Notes: generated by a model from the sequence alone, not told the origin. 64,000 nucleotides of DNA from Castellaniella sp036379515 (GCF_036379515.1 NZ_DASVGN010000025.1:1-64000), one strand, 5' to 3'; positions 35,777-44,526 are shown, counted from the first letter of the stretch. Numbers and translations: made by a program.

Positions 35777-38700
35777 CTAGTTCTCGATTGCCAGTGATGG
35801 CAGTCCTAGTTCCGTCTGCAACCATTGGTCGTAGCCGCGCATGTCCACCGTGCCGACGATGTTGCCAGACGCTATTTGCCAGGCGCCGATCCGCTGGATG
35901 AAGGCGTCCAGCGCCTGACGCTGGGCGGCTCCGATGTGGTCGGTTGCGCTCTGCGGGCCTAGAGAACGCGCAGTGGTGTCCTGCACGATGCGGTCGCTGC
36001 CCAGCAGGCGTTCTGCGGGGGTTCGTTCGTCGTGCAGCAGTGCCTGCGTGACGCGCTGGTCTTCGGCCGGCAGAGGGCGCATGGGCACGAGCGCCGCCAT
36101 TGCCTGCCAGCGCATCCAGTTCAGCGCCACGTCCGACAGATCGCCGCCGGGCGCAAGCTGCCCCTGATCGTTGCGGGCCAGGCCGCCGCCGATGTCGGCG
36201 TGTGCGCCGATGAAGCCGACCTCGACGGCGTGGCCGTTGCCTCCCAGGGTGGCCGATACCAGCGGAAAGAGCGTGCGGAATTCGTGCAGTGCCACCGCGT
36301 GGGCCACCCATTGCCAGGCCCCTGACAGCGTCAGGTCGTAGCCGGCGTTGGCGGCGCCCAGCAGGCCGAACTGGGCGACGGTGTCGAAGAGCCCCAGAAA
36401 GCGCAGGTTGACGCACAGCCCGATGGTTCCCAGGAGCGGATCGTCATACGAAAACCAGCCGTCGCGCGTCTGGCGTGCGATGCGGTTGGCAAAATCGCGG
36501 GCGAGCGCCGCGCCGCGCGAGAACCCCAGCAGGTCGATGGGGATGGCCTGCGCTGCCCCTTGAGCGCGCTGCAGGGCACCCAGCAGCGATTGCCATTGCG
36601 TCCGCAGGATCTGGCCGCTGCTGGCGGCAGTGAGGGCGTCCCAGTCCAGGGACTGACTGTTGCCGGGGCCCCCGCGATAAAAGGCCGGACCGTCGTCGTA
36701 GGCCTGCGTGAGCTTCCACACGTTGCCCTGGTTTTGACGGTCGAATCGTGTGCCATCGAATGACAGGAGGATGAGGCCCAAGGGATCGGCGTGACGCATG
36801 GGCTGCTGGGCTGCGTACCCGAGGGCTTGTTGGCCCGGCACCGGGCCCAGAGGGTCGGGTTCCAGATACTGGCCCCGTTCGGGGAGATAGGTACGAAAGA
36901 CGTTGTCGTGCCAACCGGTGGCCGGGTCCTCGTCCTGACCGGGGGCACGCAGCGGCAGGGTCAGGTCGCCTTGCGTGCGGGCTTTGCCAAAGGCGTCGTA
37001 GGTCGCGGACCAGCGGATCTGGCGCTGTGCATCCGTGACCAGGACGGGGCGGCCGGTGAGATCTGCATGAATCGCGTAGAGCTGCGTACTGCCCTGGGCA
37101 TCGGTTTGCAGCAGACCCACAGGGACTTCGTGGGCATAAATGTAGCGTTGCGTGACGCCAAACGTGGGGCGGATCAGGTCTTTTGAATGTCCGGCCTCGG
37201 GGCGGTGCCAGATCGCCACCAGCCGGTTGTCCAGGTAGTAGCGCTCGGTTTCGTGCGCGCCTGCCTGGCGGCGGATCGTGTGGCCCTGGGCATTGTGCTG
37301 ATAGTGCAGCTGAACGCCTTGTCGGGTGCGGATTTCGGACAGCAGGCGCTGGGCCTGGTATCTCGGTGCATGGCCCTGTACCGACAGCGGCAGACCCGAG
37401 GCGTCGCGCGGGATGGGGCTGAGGGCGGCTGCGCGTGAGTACGACAGCGCGCCGATCTGCTTCGTGTGGCGGCCGGCCAGGCGGCCATCCTCTGCCCAGG
37501 CAAGCCAGGTGTGGCGACTGGGCGTGTCGCCCTCGGTTTCGCGTAACCCCGCGAGCCGATCGTCGAGGTCGTAGGCGTAATCCTGGCGAATGTGTGCTGT
37601 GGGGGTGCCCGCGGCGCTTCTGAAGTGGTGCAGCGATTGGATGCGGCCCTGTGTGTCCAGAGTACGGCGTTCGCCCCATAGGGGATGCGATCCCTGTGAT
37701 AGCAGCAGGTGGATGTCGGACCCCGAGGCCGCCGTCTGCAGGTGCAGACCGTTGCCATAGCGGTAGCCGGCTTGGCCGGCCACGGTCTCGATCACGGGCT
37801 GGCTGGGGCCCTGCGCCGGAGCCCAGGTGATGGCCCGCACGCGGTTGCCGTCTGCCCAGCGGTAGTGCAGTGCGCCACCTTCTGGCAGGTCGTGGCGCAG
37901 CAGCCGGCCTGCGATGTCGTACGCAAAGCGTTCCTGGTAGTGCAGCGTGCCGACCGGGTGGGGGCGGCGGACGGAGCGCATGCTCAGGCGGCCTTGGGTG
38001 TCGTACTGGCGAGTCTCTTCTTCGTTGGGGTGTACAAGCCGCCGCAGGTGGGTGCCGTGCCATTGCAGCGCCACAGTGATCGGGGCCTGACCCGCCGCCG
38101 CGTAGTGCAGTTGGCGGGGGCGCCCCGCGGCGTCTCGGGTAATGTCCAGTGTGTCGCCATTGGCATGGTGCAGGCTCCGGAGCCGTTGATTCGCATCGTA
38201 TGAGGCTCGAGTCTTGCCCGTGAGCTGGCTGGACCAGGCTATCCGTTGTCCGATTGCGTCGTAATCCAGGATGAGCTCCGGCCAACCGCTCTGCGTGAGC
38301 TGCAGCTGCTGGATGGCCCCGGTGGAAGAGCGCGAGATCTGCAGGGGCCCCATGGCTGCGAGCCTGCCCTGGCGGTCGCGTTCTACCGGGTATGACTGGC
38401 GGGGACATTCTTTGCAAGCTTGGGTGCTGGCACTCAGGGCCAGCGTGCGGCCTGCCTGGGCACGATACGTCAGATCCGTTTGGCCATGAGGACCGTGGAC
38501 TCGGGTGAGGTGCAGGCCGGGCTGTGGCCCCGGCAGGTCATACGTGAAGCGCAGGCGGTGAGTGTCGGATTCCCCCGACCTGGCCTGAACGACGCGGCCT
38601 TGTGTGTCCCAGGCCCAGGTGCGTGCCCGCCAGTGCTGGCCCTTGGGGCCGGCCAGTGTGATGCCTGTGATGGCGTGGCGGTGGCCCGCCTGATGTTCGG

Positions 38701-39550
38701 GCTCGTGGTGGTAGATGCGACGCATGCCGTCTGGGCGCAGAACCTCCGCGAGCCTGGTCGGTGTGTGAGCTGAGGAGCCTGCCGCCGTGTCATAACGGTA
38801 CTGAAAAGTCCCCAGCGGCGTGAGCAGCGCCGTCAGCAGGGGTGGCCCTGGTGTCGTGTCGTATTGCAGCGTGAGCGTGCCGCCGGCATGACGGATCTGA
38901 TGGATCTGCCCGGCAAGTGGACCCGTGGGGTGCCGCGAGATGAGCGTCGGAGGTTGCCCGGTTCGTCGAACGGCGAGCAGGCGGCCATGTCTGTCGAAAT
39001 CCTGTTCAAGGCCATCCGGCTCCACCCGGCGCCAGGTGGGGGTGGATTCAGTGTCGGGTGACCGGGCTTGGGGTTTTGCCAGATGCTGGAGGAGGCCTGC
39101 GCTGTGATCCGGCCCGGCGCCTGCGGCATTGAACGCGAGGCGTCGGCCGTCTGCCTCGACGAGCAGGGCGCCCAGCGGGTGAAATTCGAGCCGGGTGTCG
39201 TATTGGTGGGTCCAGTGCGGCCCAAGGATTGTGTCTGGAGCCTGAGGGGGACGCGAGCGGTAAAAGCGGATAAAGGCGGGGTGCCCGCTGTGCAGCGGAG
39301 TCGGCAGGTCGATTTCGCGCAGGTATTTCTCGCCCGTGGCCAGATGCACGGGGTTGCTGACCCCCGGATCCAGATCGGGTTCGATGGCCGCGTTTTCCCT
39401 GCTGGCCCCGCAAGGCGGGTGGTCGGCCGGGGCCCGGCATACGCCCGGGACGAGCGCTTGCGCTGGCCCTCCCCGGATGGCCACGAGCACGCATACGCAC
39501 GCAATCTGCAGGGCGGTTCGAAGGCGGCATGCAGCGGTCGTCTTGGGCAT
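35777..39550 (-). CDS. secreted RHS-repeat protein with C-terminal DUF2235/Tle1-like hydrolase domain
   Basis: Large polymorphic-toxin-like protein, 1257 aa. Residues 1-32 form a Sec signal peptide (basic start, hydrophobic ALQIACVCVLVAI, cut after GPAQA). A DUF6531-like segment (NPVHLATGEKY) precedes many RHS/YD repeats (e.g. YDAIGQRI, YDTQGRLS, YDIAGRLL). The RHS core closes with YLEPDPLGPVPGQQ and HADPLGL at about 885-925. The remaining ~330 residues form an alpha/beta-hydrolase domain: GFSRGAALA (Ser about 1011), LFDTVAQFG (Asp about 1056) and GAHADIGGG (His about 1117), as in Tle1/DUF2235 phospholipases. No immunity, VgrG or PAAR gene adjoins it. A hairpin overlaps its ribosome binding site. 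Confidence 0.85.
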   Translation of the reverse strand: MPKTTAACRLRTALQIACVCVLVAIRGGPAQALVPGVCRAPADHPPCGASRENAAIEPDLDPGVSNPVHLATGEKYLREIDLPTPLHSGHPAFIRFYRSRPPQAPDTILGPHWTHQYDTRLEFHPLGALLVEADGRRLAFNAAGAGPDHSAGLLQHLAKPQARSPDTESTPTWRRVEPDGLEQDFDRHGRLLAVRRTGQPPTLISRHPTGPLAGQIHQIRHAGGTLTLQYDTTPGPPLLTALLTPLGTFQYRYDTAAGSSAHTPTRLAEVLRPDGMRRIYHHEPEHQAGHRHAITGITLAGPKGQHWRARTWAWDTQGRVVQARSGESDTHRLRFTYDLPGPQPGLHLTRVHGPHGQTDLTYRAQAGRTLALSASTQACKECPRQSYPVERDRQGRLAAMGPLQISRSSTGAIQQLQLTQSGWPELILDYDAIGQRIAWSSQLTGKTRASYDANQRLRSLHHANGDTLDITRDAAGRPRQLHYAAAGQAPITVALQWHGTHLRRLVHPNEEETRQYDTQGRLSMRSVRRPHPVGTLHYQERFAYDIAGRLLRHDLPEGGALHYRWADGNRVRAITWAPAQGPSQPVIETVAGQAGYRYGNGLHLQTAASGSDIHLLLSQGSHPLWGERRTLDTQGRIQSLHHFRSAAGTPTAHIRQDYAYDLDDRLAGLRETEGDTPSRHTWLAWAEDGRLAGRHTKQIGALSYSRAAALSPIPRDASGLPLSVQGHAPRYQAQRLLSEIRTRQGVQLHYQHNAQGHTIRRQAGAHETERYYLDNRLVAIWHRPEAGHSKDLIRPTFGVTQRYIYAHEVPVGLLQTDAQGSTQLYAIHADLTGRPVLVTDAQRQIRWSATYDAFGKARTQGDLTLPLRAPGQDEDPATGWHDNVFRTYLPERGQYLEPDPLGPVPGQQALGYAAQQPMRHADPLGLILLSFDGTRFDRQNQGNVWKLTQAYDDGPAFYRGGPGNSQSLDWDALTAASSGQILRTQWQSLLGALQRAQGAAQAIPIDLLGFSRGAALARDFANRIARQTRDGWFSYDDPLLGTIGLCVNLRFLGLFDTVAQFGLLGAANAGYDLTLSGAWQWVAHAVALHEFRTLFPLVSATLGGNGHAVEVGFIGAHADIGGGLARNDQGQLAPGGDLSDVALNWMRWQAMAALVPMRPLPAEDQRVTQALLHDERTPAERLLGSDRIVQDTTARSLGPQSATDHIGAAQRQALDAFIQRIGAWQIASGNIVGTVDMRGYDQWLQTELGLPSLAIEN

Positions 39551-39553
39551 GGA

Positions 39554-39573
39554 AGGGCTCCTGTCAGAGCCCT
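39554..39573 (-). promoter_or_regulatory. hairpin over the RHS gene ribosome binding site
   Basis: On the minus strand AGGGCTC-TGACAG-GAGCCCT forms a perfect 7-bp stem ending three bases before the RHS start codon. The likely Shine-Dalgarno AGGAG straddles loop and stem, so folding would restrict initiation. Whether it works as a translational switch is inference. Confidence 0.4.
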
Positions 39574-39644
39574 CATTCTGCTGCTTGGCAAGCGCGCGCC
39601 AGTTAGGTTAGTGTATGGATGTGTCCAATGTAGGGAACCCTATC

Positions 39645-39992
39645 ATGCTCATTTTGTTTCAGTCGAAATCCGCCGCCGAGGTCCTGATGTTTGCGCAGCA
39701 CGCCAAACCCATTCTGCAAGCCGCCGGAAAAAAGTTCGACACGCCGAATTTGCCCGAGCGCGGGGTGATCACACGGGCGCAGCTCGATCAGGCCATTGCC
39801 GGCATCGAAGCCTTGGTGGCTGCGGATCTGGCCCCCGATACCGATGCTTCAGGAGATCATGACGATTCTGCCCAGCACCCTATTTCGCAGCACGTGGGCA
39901 TGCGCCGCCGCGCATGGCCTTTGCTGACCATGCTGCGGCTGGCGCGTGCAAAAGATGAGGACGTCACCTGGGAGCCCGCCCCCTCTTGGTAA
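39645..39992 (+). CDS. DUF1840 family protein
   Basis: Small cytoplasmic protein, 115 aa, of a family of unknown function widespread in beta-proteobacteria. The start at 39645 gives the typical MLILFQSKSAAEVLMFAQHA, and the C-terminus has the usual RRAWPLLTMLRLARAKDEDVTWEP. The middle is acidic and poorly conserved. It is divergent from the RHS gene and convergent with leuA (16 bp between the stops). Confidence 0.85.
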   Translation: MLILFQSKSAAEVLMFAQHAKPILQAAGKKFDTPNLPERGVITRAQLDQAIAGIEALVAADLAPDTDASGDHDDSAQHPISQHVGMRRRAWPLLTMLRLARAKDEDVTWEPAPSW

Positions 39993-40008
39993 GCGGGGCG
40001 GCGGGGGT

Positions 40009-41712
40009 TCAGGCGGCTATCGAGGCCTTGGGGGTTACCACACCCCCTGCTTTTGCGTGGCGATTGACCGCGCTCAGGATTGCCAGGAAGGAAGACGTCA
40101 CGATGTCTTCGTGAATCCCCACCCCAAAACCGTTGGGCGCATCGCCAATGCGCATCTCGACGTACGAGGCGGCTTTGGTGTCGGTGCCGGTGCCGATTGC
40201 GTGTTCCTGGTAATCCATGATCCGGGCATCGATTCCCAGGGCGTCGACAAAGGCGGATATCGCACCGTCGCCCGTCCCGGTCAGATGGCGGGTTTCACCG
40301 TCGATCTGAGCCTCGACTTCAATCGAAAACTGCTTCTGGCCTGTGGTCTTGGGACTGCCCGTGATGCGGTGGCGAATCAATGTCCAGGGAGCATCCAGCT
40401 GCAGGTATTCGCTCGAGAAGATGTCGAAGACGTCTTTGGGCGTGACCTCGTGGCCGGTTTCGTCGGTGACGCGCTGGATGGCGCGGCTGAATTCGATCTG
40501 CAGGCGGCGCGGCAGTACCAGGCCCTGTTCGTGCTCCAGCAAGTAGGCAATGCCGCCTTTGCCGGACTGGCTGTTGACGCGGATGATGGCGTCGTAGCTG
40601 CGGCCCAGGTCGGCCGGGTCGATGGGCAGGTAGGGGACTTCCCAGACGGCGTCGGGCTTTTGCAGGGCCATGCCTTTGCGAATGGCGTCCTGGTGCGAGC
40701 CGGAAAATGCTGTGAACACCAGGTCGCCCACGTACGGGTGGCGCGGGTGCACCGGCAACTGGTTGCAGTCTTCCACACAGCGGCGGACTTCGTCGATGTC
40801 GGAGAAGTCCAGCTTGGGGTCCACGCCTTGGGTGTACATGTTCAGCGCCACGGTCACCAGGTCGACGTTGCCGGTGCGTTCGCCGTTACCGAACAGGCAG
40901 CCTTCTACCCGGTCGGCCCCCGCCATCAGACCCAGTTCGGCCGTAGCCACCGCTGTGCCCCGGTCGTTGTGCAGGTGCAGGCTGAGGATGATCTTGTCAC
41001 GCTGCGGCAGATGGGTATGCATCCACTCGATCTGGTCGGCATACACGTTGGGGGTGGTGGACTCGATCGTGGCCGGCAGGTTCAGGATGATCTTGTCGTC
41101 AACCGTGGGCTCCCAGGTGTTGACCACCGCGTTGCAGACGTCCAGCGCGAAATCCAGTTCGGTGGTGCTGAAGACCTCGGGGGAATATTCGTAGCGCCAG
41201 TGGGTGGCGGGCTGAGTGGCAATGGCGGCCTTCACCATTTTGGTGCCGGCGATTGCGATGTCGCGGATTTCTTCGCGGCTCATGTGGAAGACGATCTTGC
41301 GGAAGGCTGGGGCGCAGGCGTTGTACAGGTGCAGGATGACTTCACGGGCGCCGGCGCAGGCTTCGACCGTGCGCTGGATCAGTTCTTCGCGGGCCTGCGT
41401 GAGCACGATGATGGTGACGTCGTCGGGGATACGCTTGCCGTCGATCAGGGTGCGCAGAAAGTCGAATTCGGTCTGCGAGGCCGAGGGAAAGCCGACTTCG
41501 ATTTCTTTGAAGCCGACCTTGACCAGCTGGTCGAACAGGCGCAGCTTGCGCTCGATGTTCATGGGTTCGATCAGGGACTGGTTGCCATCGCGCAGGTCGG
41601 TGCTCATCCAGATGGGGGCCTGGGTGATGCGGCGGCTGGGCCAGGTGCGTTCGGAAAAATCGTGGGCGAACGGCGTGAAGGGGACGTATTTGTCAGAAGG
41701 ATTTTTGATCAT
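40009..41712 (-). CDS. leuA: 2-isopropylmalate synthase
   Basis: First committed enzyme of leucine biosynthesis, 567 aa, condensing acetyl-CoA with 2-oxoisovalerate. It is the longer type-2 form. The HMGL-like barrel has MSTDLRDGNQSLIEP, the metal-binding LHLHNDRGTAVATAE, and GNGERTGNVDLVTVALN; a linker and the C-terminal leucine-sensing domain follow (from about residue 435). A leader ORF with seven leucine codons among twelve lies just upstream, suggesting attenuation control. The ATG at 41712 starts MIKNPSDKYVPF, typical of this group. Confidence 0.95.
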   Translation of the reverse strand: MIKNPSDKYVPFTPFAHDFSERTWPSRRITQAPIWMSTDLRDGNQSLIEPMNIERKLRLFDQLVKVGFKEIEVGFPSASQTEFDFLRTLIDGKRIPDDVTIIVLTQAREELIQRTVEACAGAREVILHLYNACAPAFRKIVFHMSREEIRDIAIAGTKMVKAAIATQPATHWRYEYSPEVFSTTELDFALDVCNAVVNTWEPTVDDKIILNLPATIESTTPNVYADQIEWMHTHLPQRDKIILSLHLHNDRGTAVATAELGLMAGADRVEGCLFGNGERTGNVDLVTVALNMYTQGVDPKLDFSDIDEVRRCVEDCNQLPVHPRHPYVGDLVFTAFSGSHQDAIRKGMALQKPDAVWEVPYLPIDPADLGRSYDAIIRVNSQSGKGGIAYLLEHEQGLVLPRRLQIEFSRAIQRVTDETGHEVTPKDVFDIFSSEYLQLDAPWTLIRHRITGSPKTTGQKQFSIEVEAQIDGETRHLTGTGDGAISAFVDALGIDARIMDYQEHAIGTGTDTKAASYVEMRIGDAPNGFGVGIHEDIVTSSFLAILSAVNRHAKAGGVVTPKASIAA

Positions 41713-41778
41713 GGCGATGTCTGTCGGGTAAGGTGGCCCGGATCACGGGCTCGGGCAAAAACCGGGGTGGCGTATGCG

Positions 41779-41816
41779 GGCTACCGAACTGCCACAAGGC
41801 ACTAGGCTCGGCAACC
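41779..41816 (-). promoter_or_regulatory. candidate attenuator hairpin before leuA
   Basis: The transcript can fold GGUUGCCGA with UCGGUAGCC (nine pairs, two G-U), enclosing an inner UGCC-UUGU-GGCA stem. The 5' arm overlaps the last codons of the leader ORF. A T5 run follows only 17 bases later, at 41757-41761, so this is not a textbook terminator by itself. Confidence 0.4.
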
Positions 41817-41942
41817 GGTCGCTAGCAGCAGTAGGCCCGACAGGGCCAGAAGAGGACGCGCGGTTTGCCGCGGGTGAAGGCGCACACAGCCGGCTGCAGA
41901 GGCCTGCAGGCTGGCGGTAGAAAAGGTGCGCGTCGCGTTCAT
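41802..41942 (-). CDS. putative leucine leader peptide upstream of leuA
   Basis: Short ORF of 46 codons starting at the ATG at 41942 and ending 89 bp before leuA. Its C-terminus reads RPLLALSGLLLLATGC, seven leucines in twelve residues. The four consecutive leucine codons (41823-41834) are CTA CTG CTG CTA, using the rare CTA twice in a genome that overwhelmingly uses CTG. A base-paired structure starts at once after them. This is what a translation-dependent leucine attenuator would look like. The alternative is a tiny lipoprotein, but alanine at the -3 position makes a poor lipobox. No family match is known to me. Confidence 0.5.
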   Translation of the reverse strand: MNATRTFSTASLQASAAGCVRLHPRQTARPLLALSGLLLLATGCRA

Positions 41943-41963
41943 GACCATTAGTCAAACATAGTT

Positions 41964-42521
41964 TCATGCACTTGGCAAGGATTTCCGTGCCCTCGCGTCT
42001 TCCAACGTGGCCAGTTGCAGGGCTGCTTGTTGCAGGCGCCTTGCGCGTCCAGCCCGCAGGGCGCGGCTGGCCAGCTGCAGGTCCGCCACGCGCAGTGGCT
42101 CGTCGCGTTCGCGCCAGGCCCAGAGCAGCACATCCAGTGCGGGTGCAGAGAGGCGGTCAGTCATTTGGGTGACCGAGCCGTCGTCCACGAGTTTCAGGCG
42201 CACGCGATCCGCCATGGCGCGCACGGCCAGCGTCAGCAGGTAGAGGATGAGGATCGTGCATAAAATGATCAGCGCCCACCAGAAATACGGGTTGTATCGC
42301 TGCAACAGGGCCGAGGCGTCAGCGCCCATGAAGTGGTTGCCCGTGTAGTCTATGCCTTTGCCGAAGGCCAACAGACGGTTGAGCAGGTCGTACCAGGCCA
42401 GCACGATGACCACGACCAGAATGGCCGACAGGATCTTGCTGGTGGCCGTCAGTTTGATCAGAATTTTCCCCAGCAGCAGATGGTCCTGGGTGGTGGGTGT
42501 CAGCGTCTGTTCCGGATTCAT
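41964..42521 (-). CDS. hypothetical membrane protein with two transmembrane segments
   Basis: Not recognised. 185 aa from the ATG at 42521. Two clear hydrophobic helices lie at about 30-50 (ILSAILVVVIVLAWYDLL) and 85-105 (YFWWALIILCTILILYLLTL), joined by a periplasmic loop of about 35 residues. The C-terminal half is cytoplasmic, charged and Arg/Leu/Ala-rich (LRAGRARRLQQAALQLA). It is divergent from rpoN with only 20 bp between the start codons, so their promoters must overlap the neighbouring coding sequence or be very short. Confidence 0.7.
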   Translation of the reverse strand: MNPEQTLTPTTQDHLLLGKILIKLTATSKILSAILVVVIVLAWYDLLNRLLAFGKGIDYTGNHFMGADASALLQRYNPYFWWALIILCTILILYLLTLAVRAMADRVRLKLVDDGSVTQMTDRLSAPALDVLLWAWRERDEPLRVADLQLASRALRAGRARRLQQAALQLATLEDARARKSLPSA

Positions 42522-42541
42522 GAGCCTGATTTTAATTGAGT

Positions 42542-43879
42542 ATGCAATCGCAACCTTTTCTGGGATTGGCTCAGCGCCAGCAACTGAGCCTGACGCCGCA
42601 GCTGCGGCAAGCGCTGCATTTGTTGCAGTGCTCGTCGCAGGAACTTGCGCTTGAAATCGATCAGGCACTGGCGACCAATCCTTTGCTGGAACTTGCGGAC
42701 GAGGCGCCCGAGTCAGGCGCAGAGCCGCTTGTGGTCGACGCCTCGCCTTGGGGAAGCGGTCGGTCACACCTTGTGTCGGATGATATCCCGGAACCTGCCG
42801 ACACACCGGGTCTCGCAGAGCATTTGTTGCAACAGTTACATGCGACGCGCGTCAGCGAGCGCGATGCGGCGCTGGTCTGGGCGCTGATTGGTGAACTCGA
42901 CGACCGGGGCTACCTGGAATTCGACCCGCAGGTGCTGGCCGAACAGCTGCCTGACGGAATCGAGGTGGCTGATGCTGAATGGCGGGTGGCGCTGCGTCTG
43001 CTGCAGTCGTTCGACCCGGCGGGAGTCGCGGCGCGCGACCTGCCTGAATGCCTGCGTTTGCAGTTGCATGTGCGACATGCCGAGTGGTCAAAACCCCTGC
43101 TGGATCTGGCGGCGCAGCTGACGGAACACCTGGACGATCTGGCGGCAGCCCGTTGGGGGCAGCTGTGTGCCCGCCTGAGGTGCGACCGCGAGTCGCTGGA
43201 GGCGGCCCGCGCCGTGCTGCGCCAGCTCGAGCCGCGACCCGCGCGAGCCTGGTCGGCGGAAGCCACGCATTATGCGGTTCCGGACGTCCTGGTGCGGGTG
43301 GTGCGGGGGCAGTGGCAGTGTGTCATGAACCCCGCCGTGGAGCGGCCGATCCGGGTGAGCCCGGGGCTTGCAGCAGATCTCGAAGGCCTGAAGAATGCAG
43401 GCGGCCTGCTGGCGCAATTGCGGGATGCCCGAAGTCTGTTGCAGGGCTTGCAGCAGCGCCGCCAGACCGTGCTGCGGGTGGCGGAATGCATCATCGGGCA
43501 GCAGCCCGGGTTTCGTGAGCAGGGGATGGCGGGGCTGCGTGCGCTGGCCCAGAAGGACGTTGCGCATTTGCTGGAATTACATGAATCCACCGTTTCGCGC
43601 GCCGTGCGGCTGAAATATCTTTCTACCCCGTGGGGGGTGTTTGAATTACGTCAGTTCTTCAGCGCGGCGGTGGCGACGGAATCCGGAGGCGAGACCTCTG
43701 CACAGGCGGTGCAGGTGCTCATGGCCTCACTGCTGGCTGACGAGCTTGCGAGCAAGCCATTGTCGGACATGCGGCTTGCCCAGTTGCTGGCCGAGCGTGG
43801 CGTGGTGGTGGCGCGCCGGACGGTCGCCAAGTACCGCGAGGCGATGGGCGTGCTGCCCGCCAGCCTGCGCAAGTCTTAG
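42542..43879 (+). CDS. rpoN: RNA polymerase sigma-54 factor
   Basis: Alternative sigma factor, 445 aa, that directs RNA polymerase to -24/-12 promoters and needs an AAA+ activator. Region I is glutamine/leucine-rich (QQLSLTPQLRQALHLLQCSS). The core-binding domain covers the middle, followed by the HTH (KDVAHLLELHESTVSRAVRLKYL) and the diagnostic RpoN box ARRTVAKYRE at about 424-433. It is somewhat shorter than the usual ~480 aa because the acidic region II is compact. The usual downstream hpf and ptsN genes are missing. I chose the ATG at 42542; a TTG six bases earlier is in frame. Confidence 0.92.
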   Translation: MQSQPFLGLAQRQQLSLTPQLRQALHLLQCSSQELALEIDQALATNPLLELADEAPESGAEPLVVDASPWGSGRSHLVSDDIPEPADTPGLAEHLLQQLHATRVSERDAALVWALIGELDDRGYLEFDPQVLAEQLPDGIEVADAEWRVALRLLQSFDPAGVAARDLPECLRLQLHVRHAEWSKPLLDLAAQLTEHLDDLAAARWGQLCARLRCDRESLEAARAVLRQLEPRPARAWSAEATHYAVPDVLVRVVRGQWQCVMNPAVERPIRVSPGLAADLEGLKNAGGLLAQLRDARSLLQGLQQRRQTVLRVAECIIGQQPGFREQGMAGLRALAQKDVAHLLELHESTVSRAVRLKYLSTPWGVFELRQFFSAAVATESGGETSAQAVQVLMASLLADELASKPLSDMRLAQLLAERGVVVARRTVAKYREAMGVLPASLRKS

Positions 43880-44526
43880 AAATTCTGTTTCTTGGCCGGG
43901 CAGTCGGCGACCTTGCCCCAGGCATTGTGGGGCTCACAGTACTTGTTGCGCGCCGCCCAGGCGCACGTTGGGCGTGAGAAGAACCCCACGTTTTCGCAGG
44001 CTTTCAGCTCGGCGTGGAAGGCTTTTTGCCAGTTGGGGTCGTTTTGCGCCAGTGTCGTTTGTTGCGGTGGTGGCGGTGGCGGTGGCACGGTAACGTCAAC
44101 AGGCTGGACGGCCTGGCTCCCCAGGTTGCCCACGTTGGCAATGCCCTGCAGGCCATTGCCGCCGGTGCTGTTCATTTGCTGCTGTGCTGCAGCTATGGCC
44201 TGGTCCATGGAAATCGTGGTGGTGGCCAGTGCAATGGGCCGATTTTCGCTGAGCAGGGATTCGGGCTGCAGGTGCCAATCGGTGGGGGCTGGAAGCTGAG
44301 GAACTCCGAGACGGCCGTCTGCCAGAGGCTGCGGTGCCGAGGCGACGAAAGGCTTGCCGTTGGCATCCAGAATAGGCGTTTTGTGCACCAGCTCTGGGCG
44401 CACGGCCTCATCGCGCTGGATCTGGGTTGGTCCATGCGCGATCAGCCAGTCGCCCAGCTGCAGTCCCCCCCACGCGGAGGCTCCTGCGGCCAGCAACAGG
44501 AAGACGAAGATCAGGCGCCAAGGCAT
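43876..44526 (-). CDS. hypothetical membrane-anchored protein with Cys-rich C-terminus
   Basis: Not assigned to a function. 216 aa from the ATG at 44526. An N-terminal hydrophobic segment (LIFVFLLLAAGASAW) acts as anchor or uncleaved signal. The middle is Gln/Asn/Gly-rich with a run of seven prolines. The C-terminal ~45 residues carry four spaced cysteines and aromatic residues (ACENVGFFSRPTCAWAARNK, then YCEP and DCP). Similar Cys-containing tails occur in exported proteins of Burkholderiales, from memory. Its stop codon overlaps the rpoN stop tail-to-tail by four bases. Confidence 0.65.
   Translation of the reverse strand: MPWRLIFVFLLLAAGASAWGGLQLGDWLIAHGPTQIQRDEAVRPELVHKTPILDANGKPFVASAPQPLADGRLGVPQLPAPTDWHLQPESLLSENRPIALATTTISMDQAIAAAQQQMNSTGGNGLQGIANVGNLGSQAVQPVDVTVPPPPPPPQQTTLAQNDPNWQKAFHAELKACENVGFFSRPTCAWAARNKYCEPHNAWGKVADCPAKKQNF

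Noticed and set aside
41964..42806. Longer 280-codon version of the two-TM protein
   Set aside because: The extension runs antisense through the rpoN start and lacks any conserved feature; the ATG at 42521 is more plausible.
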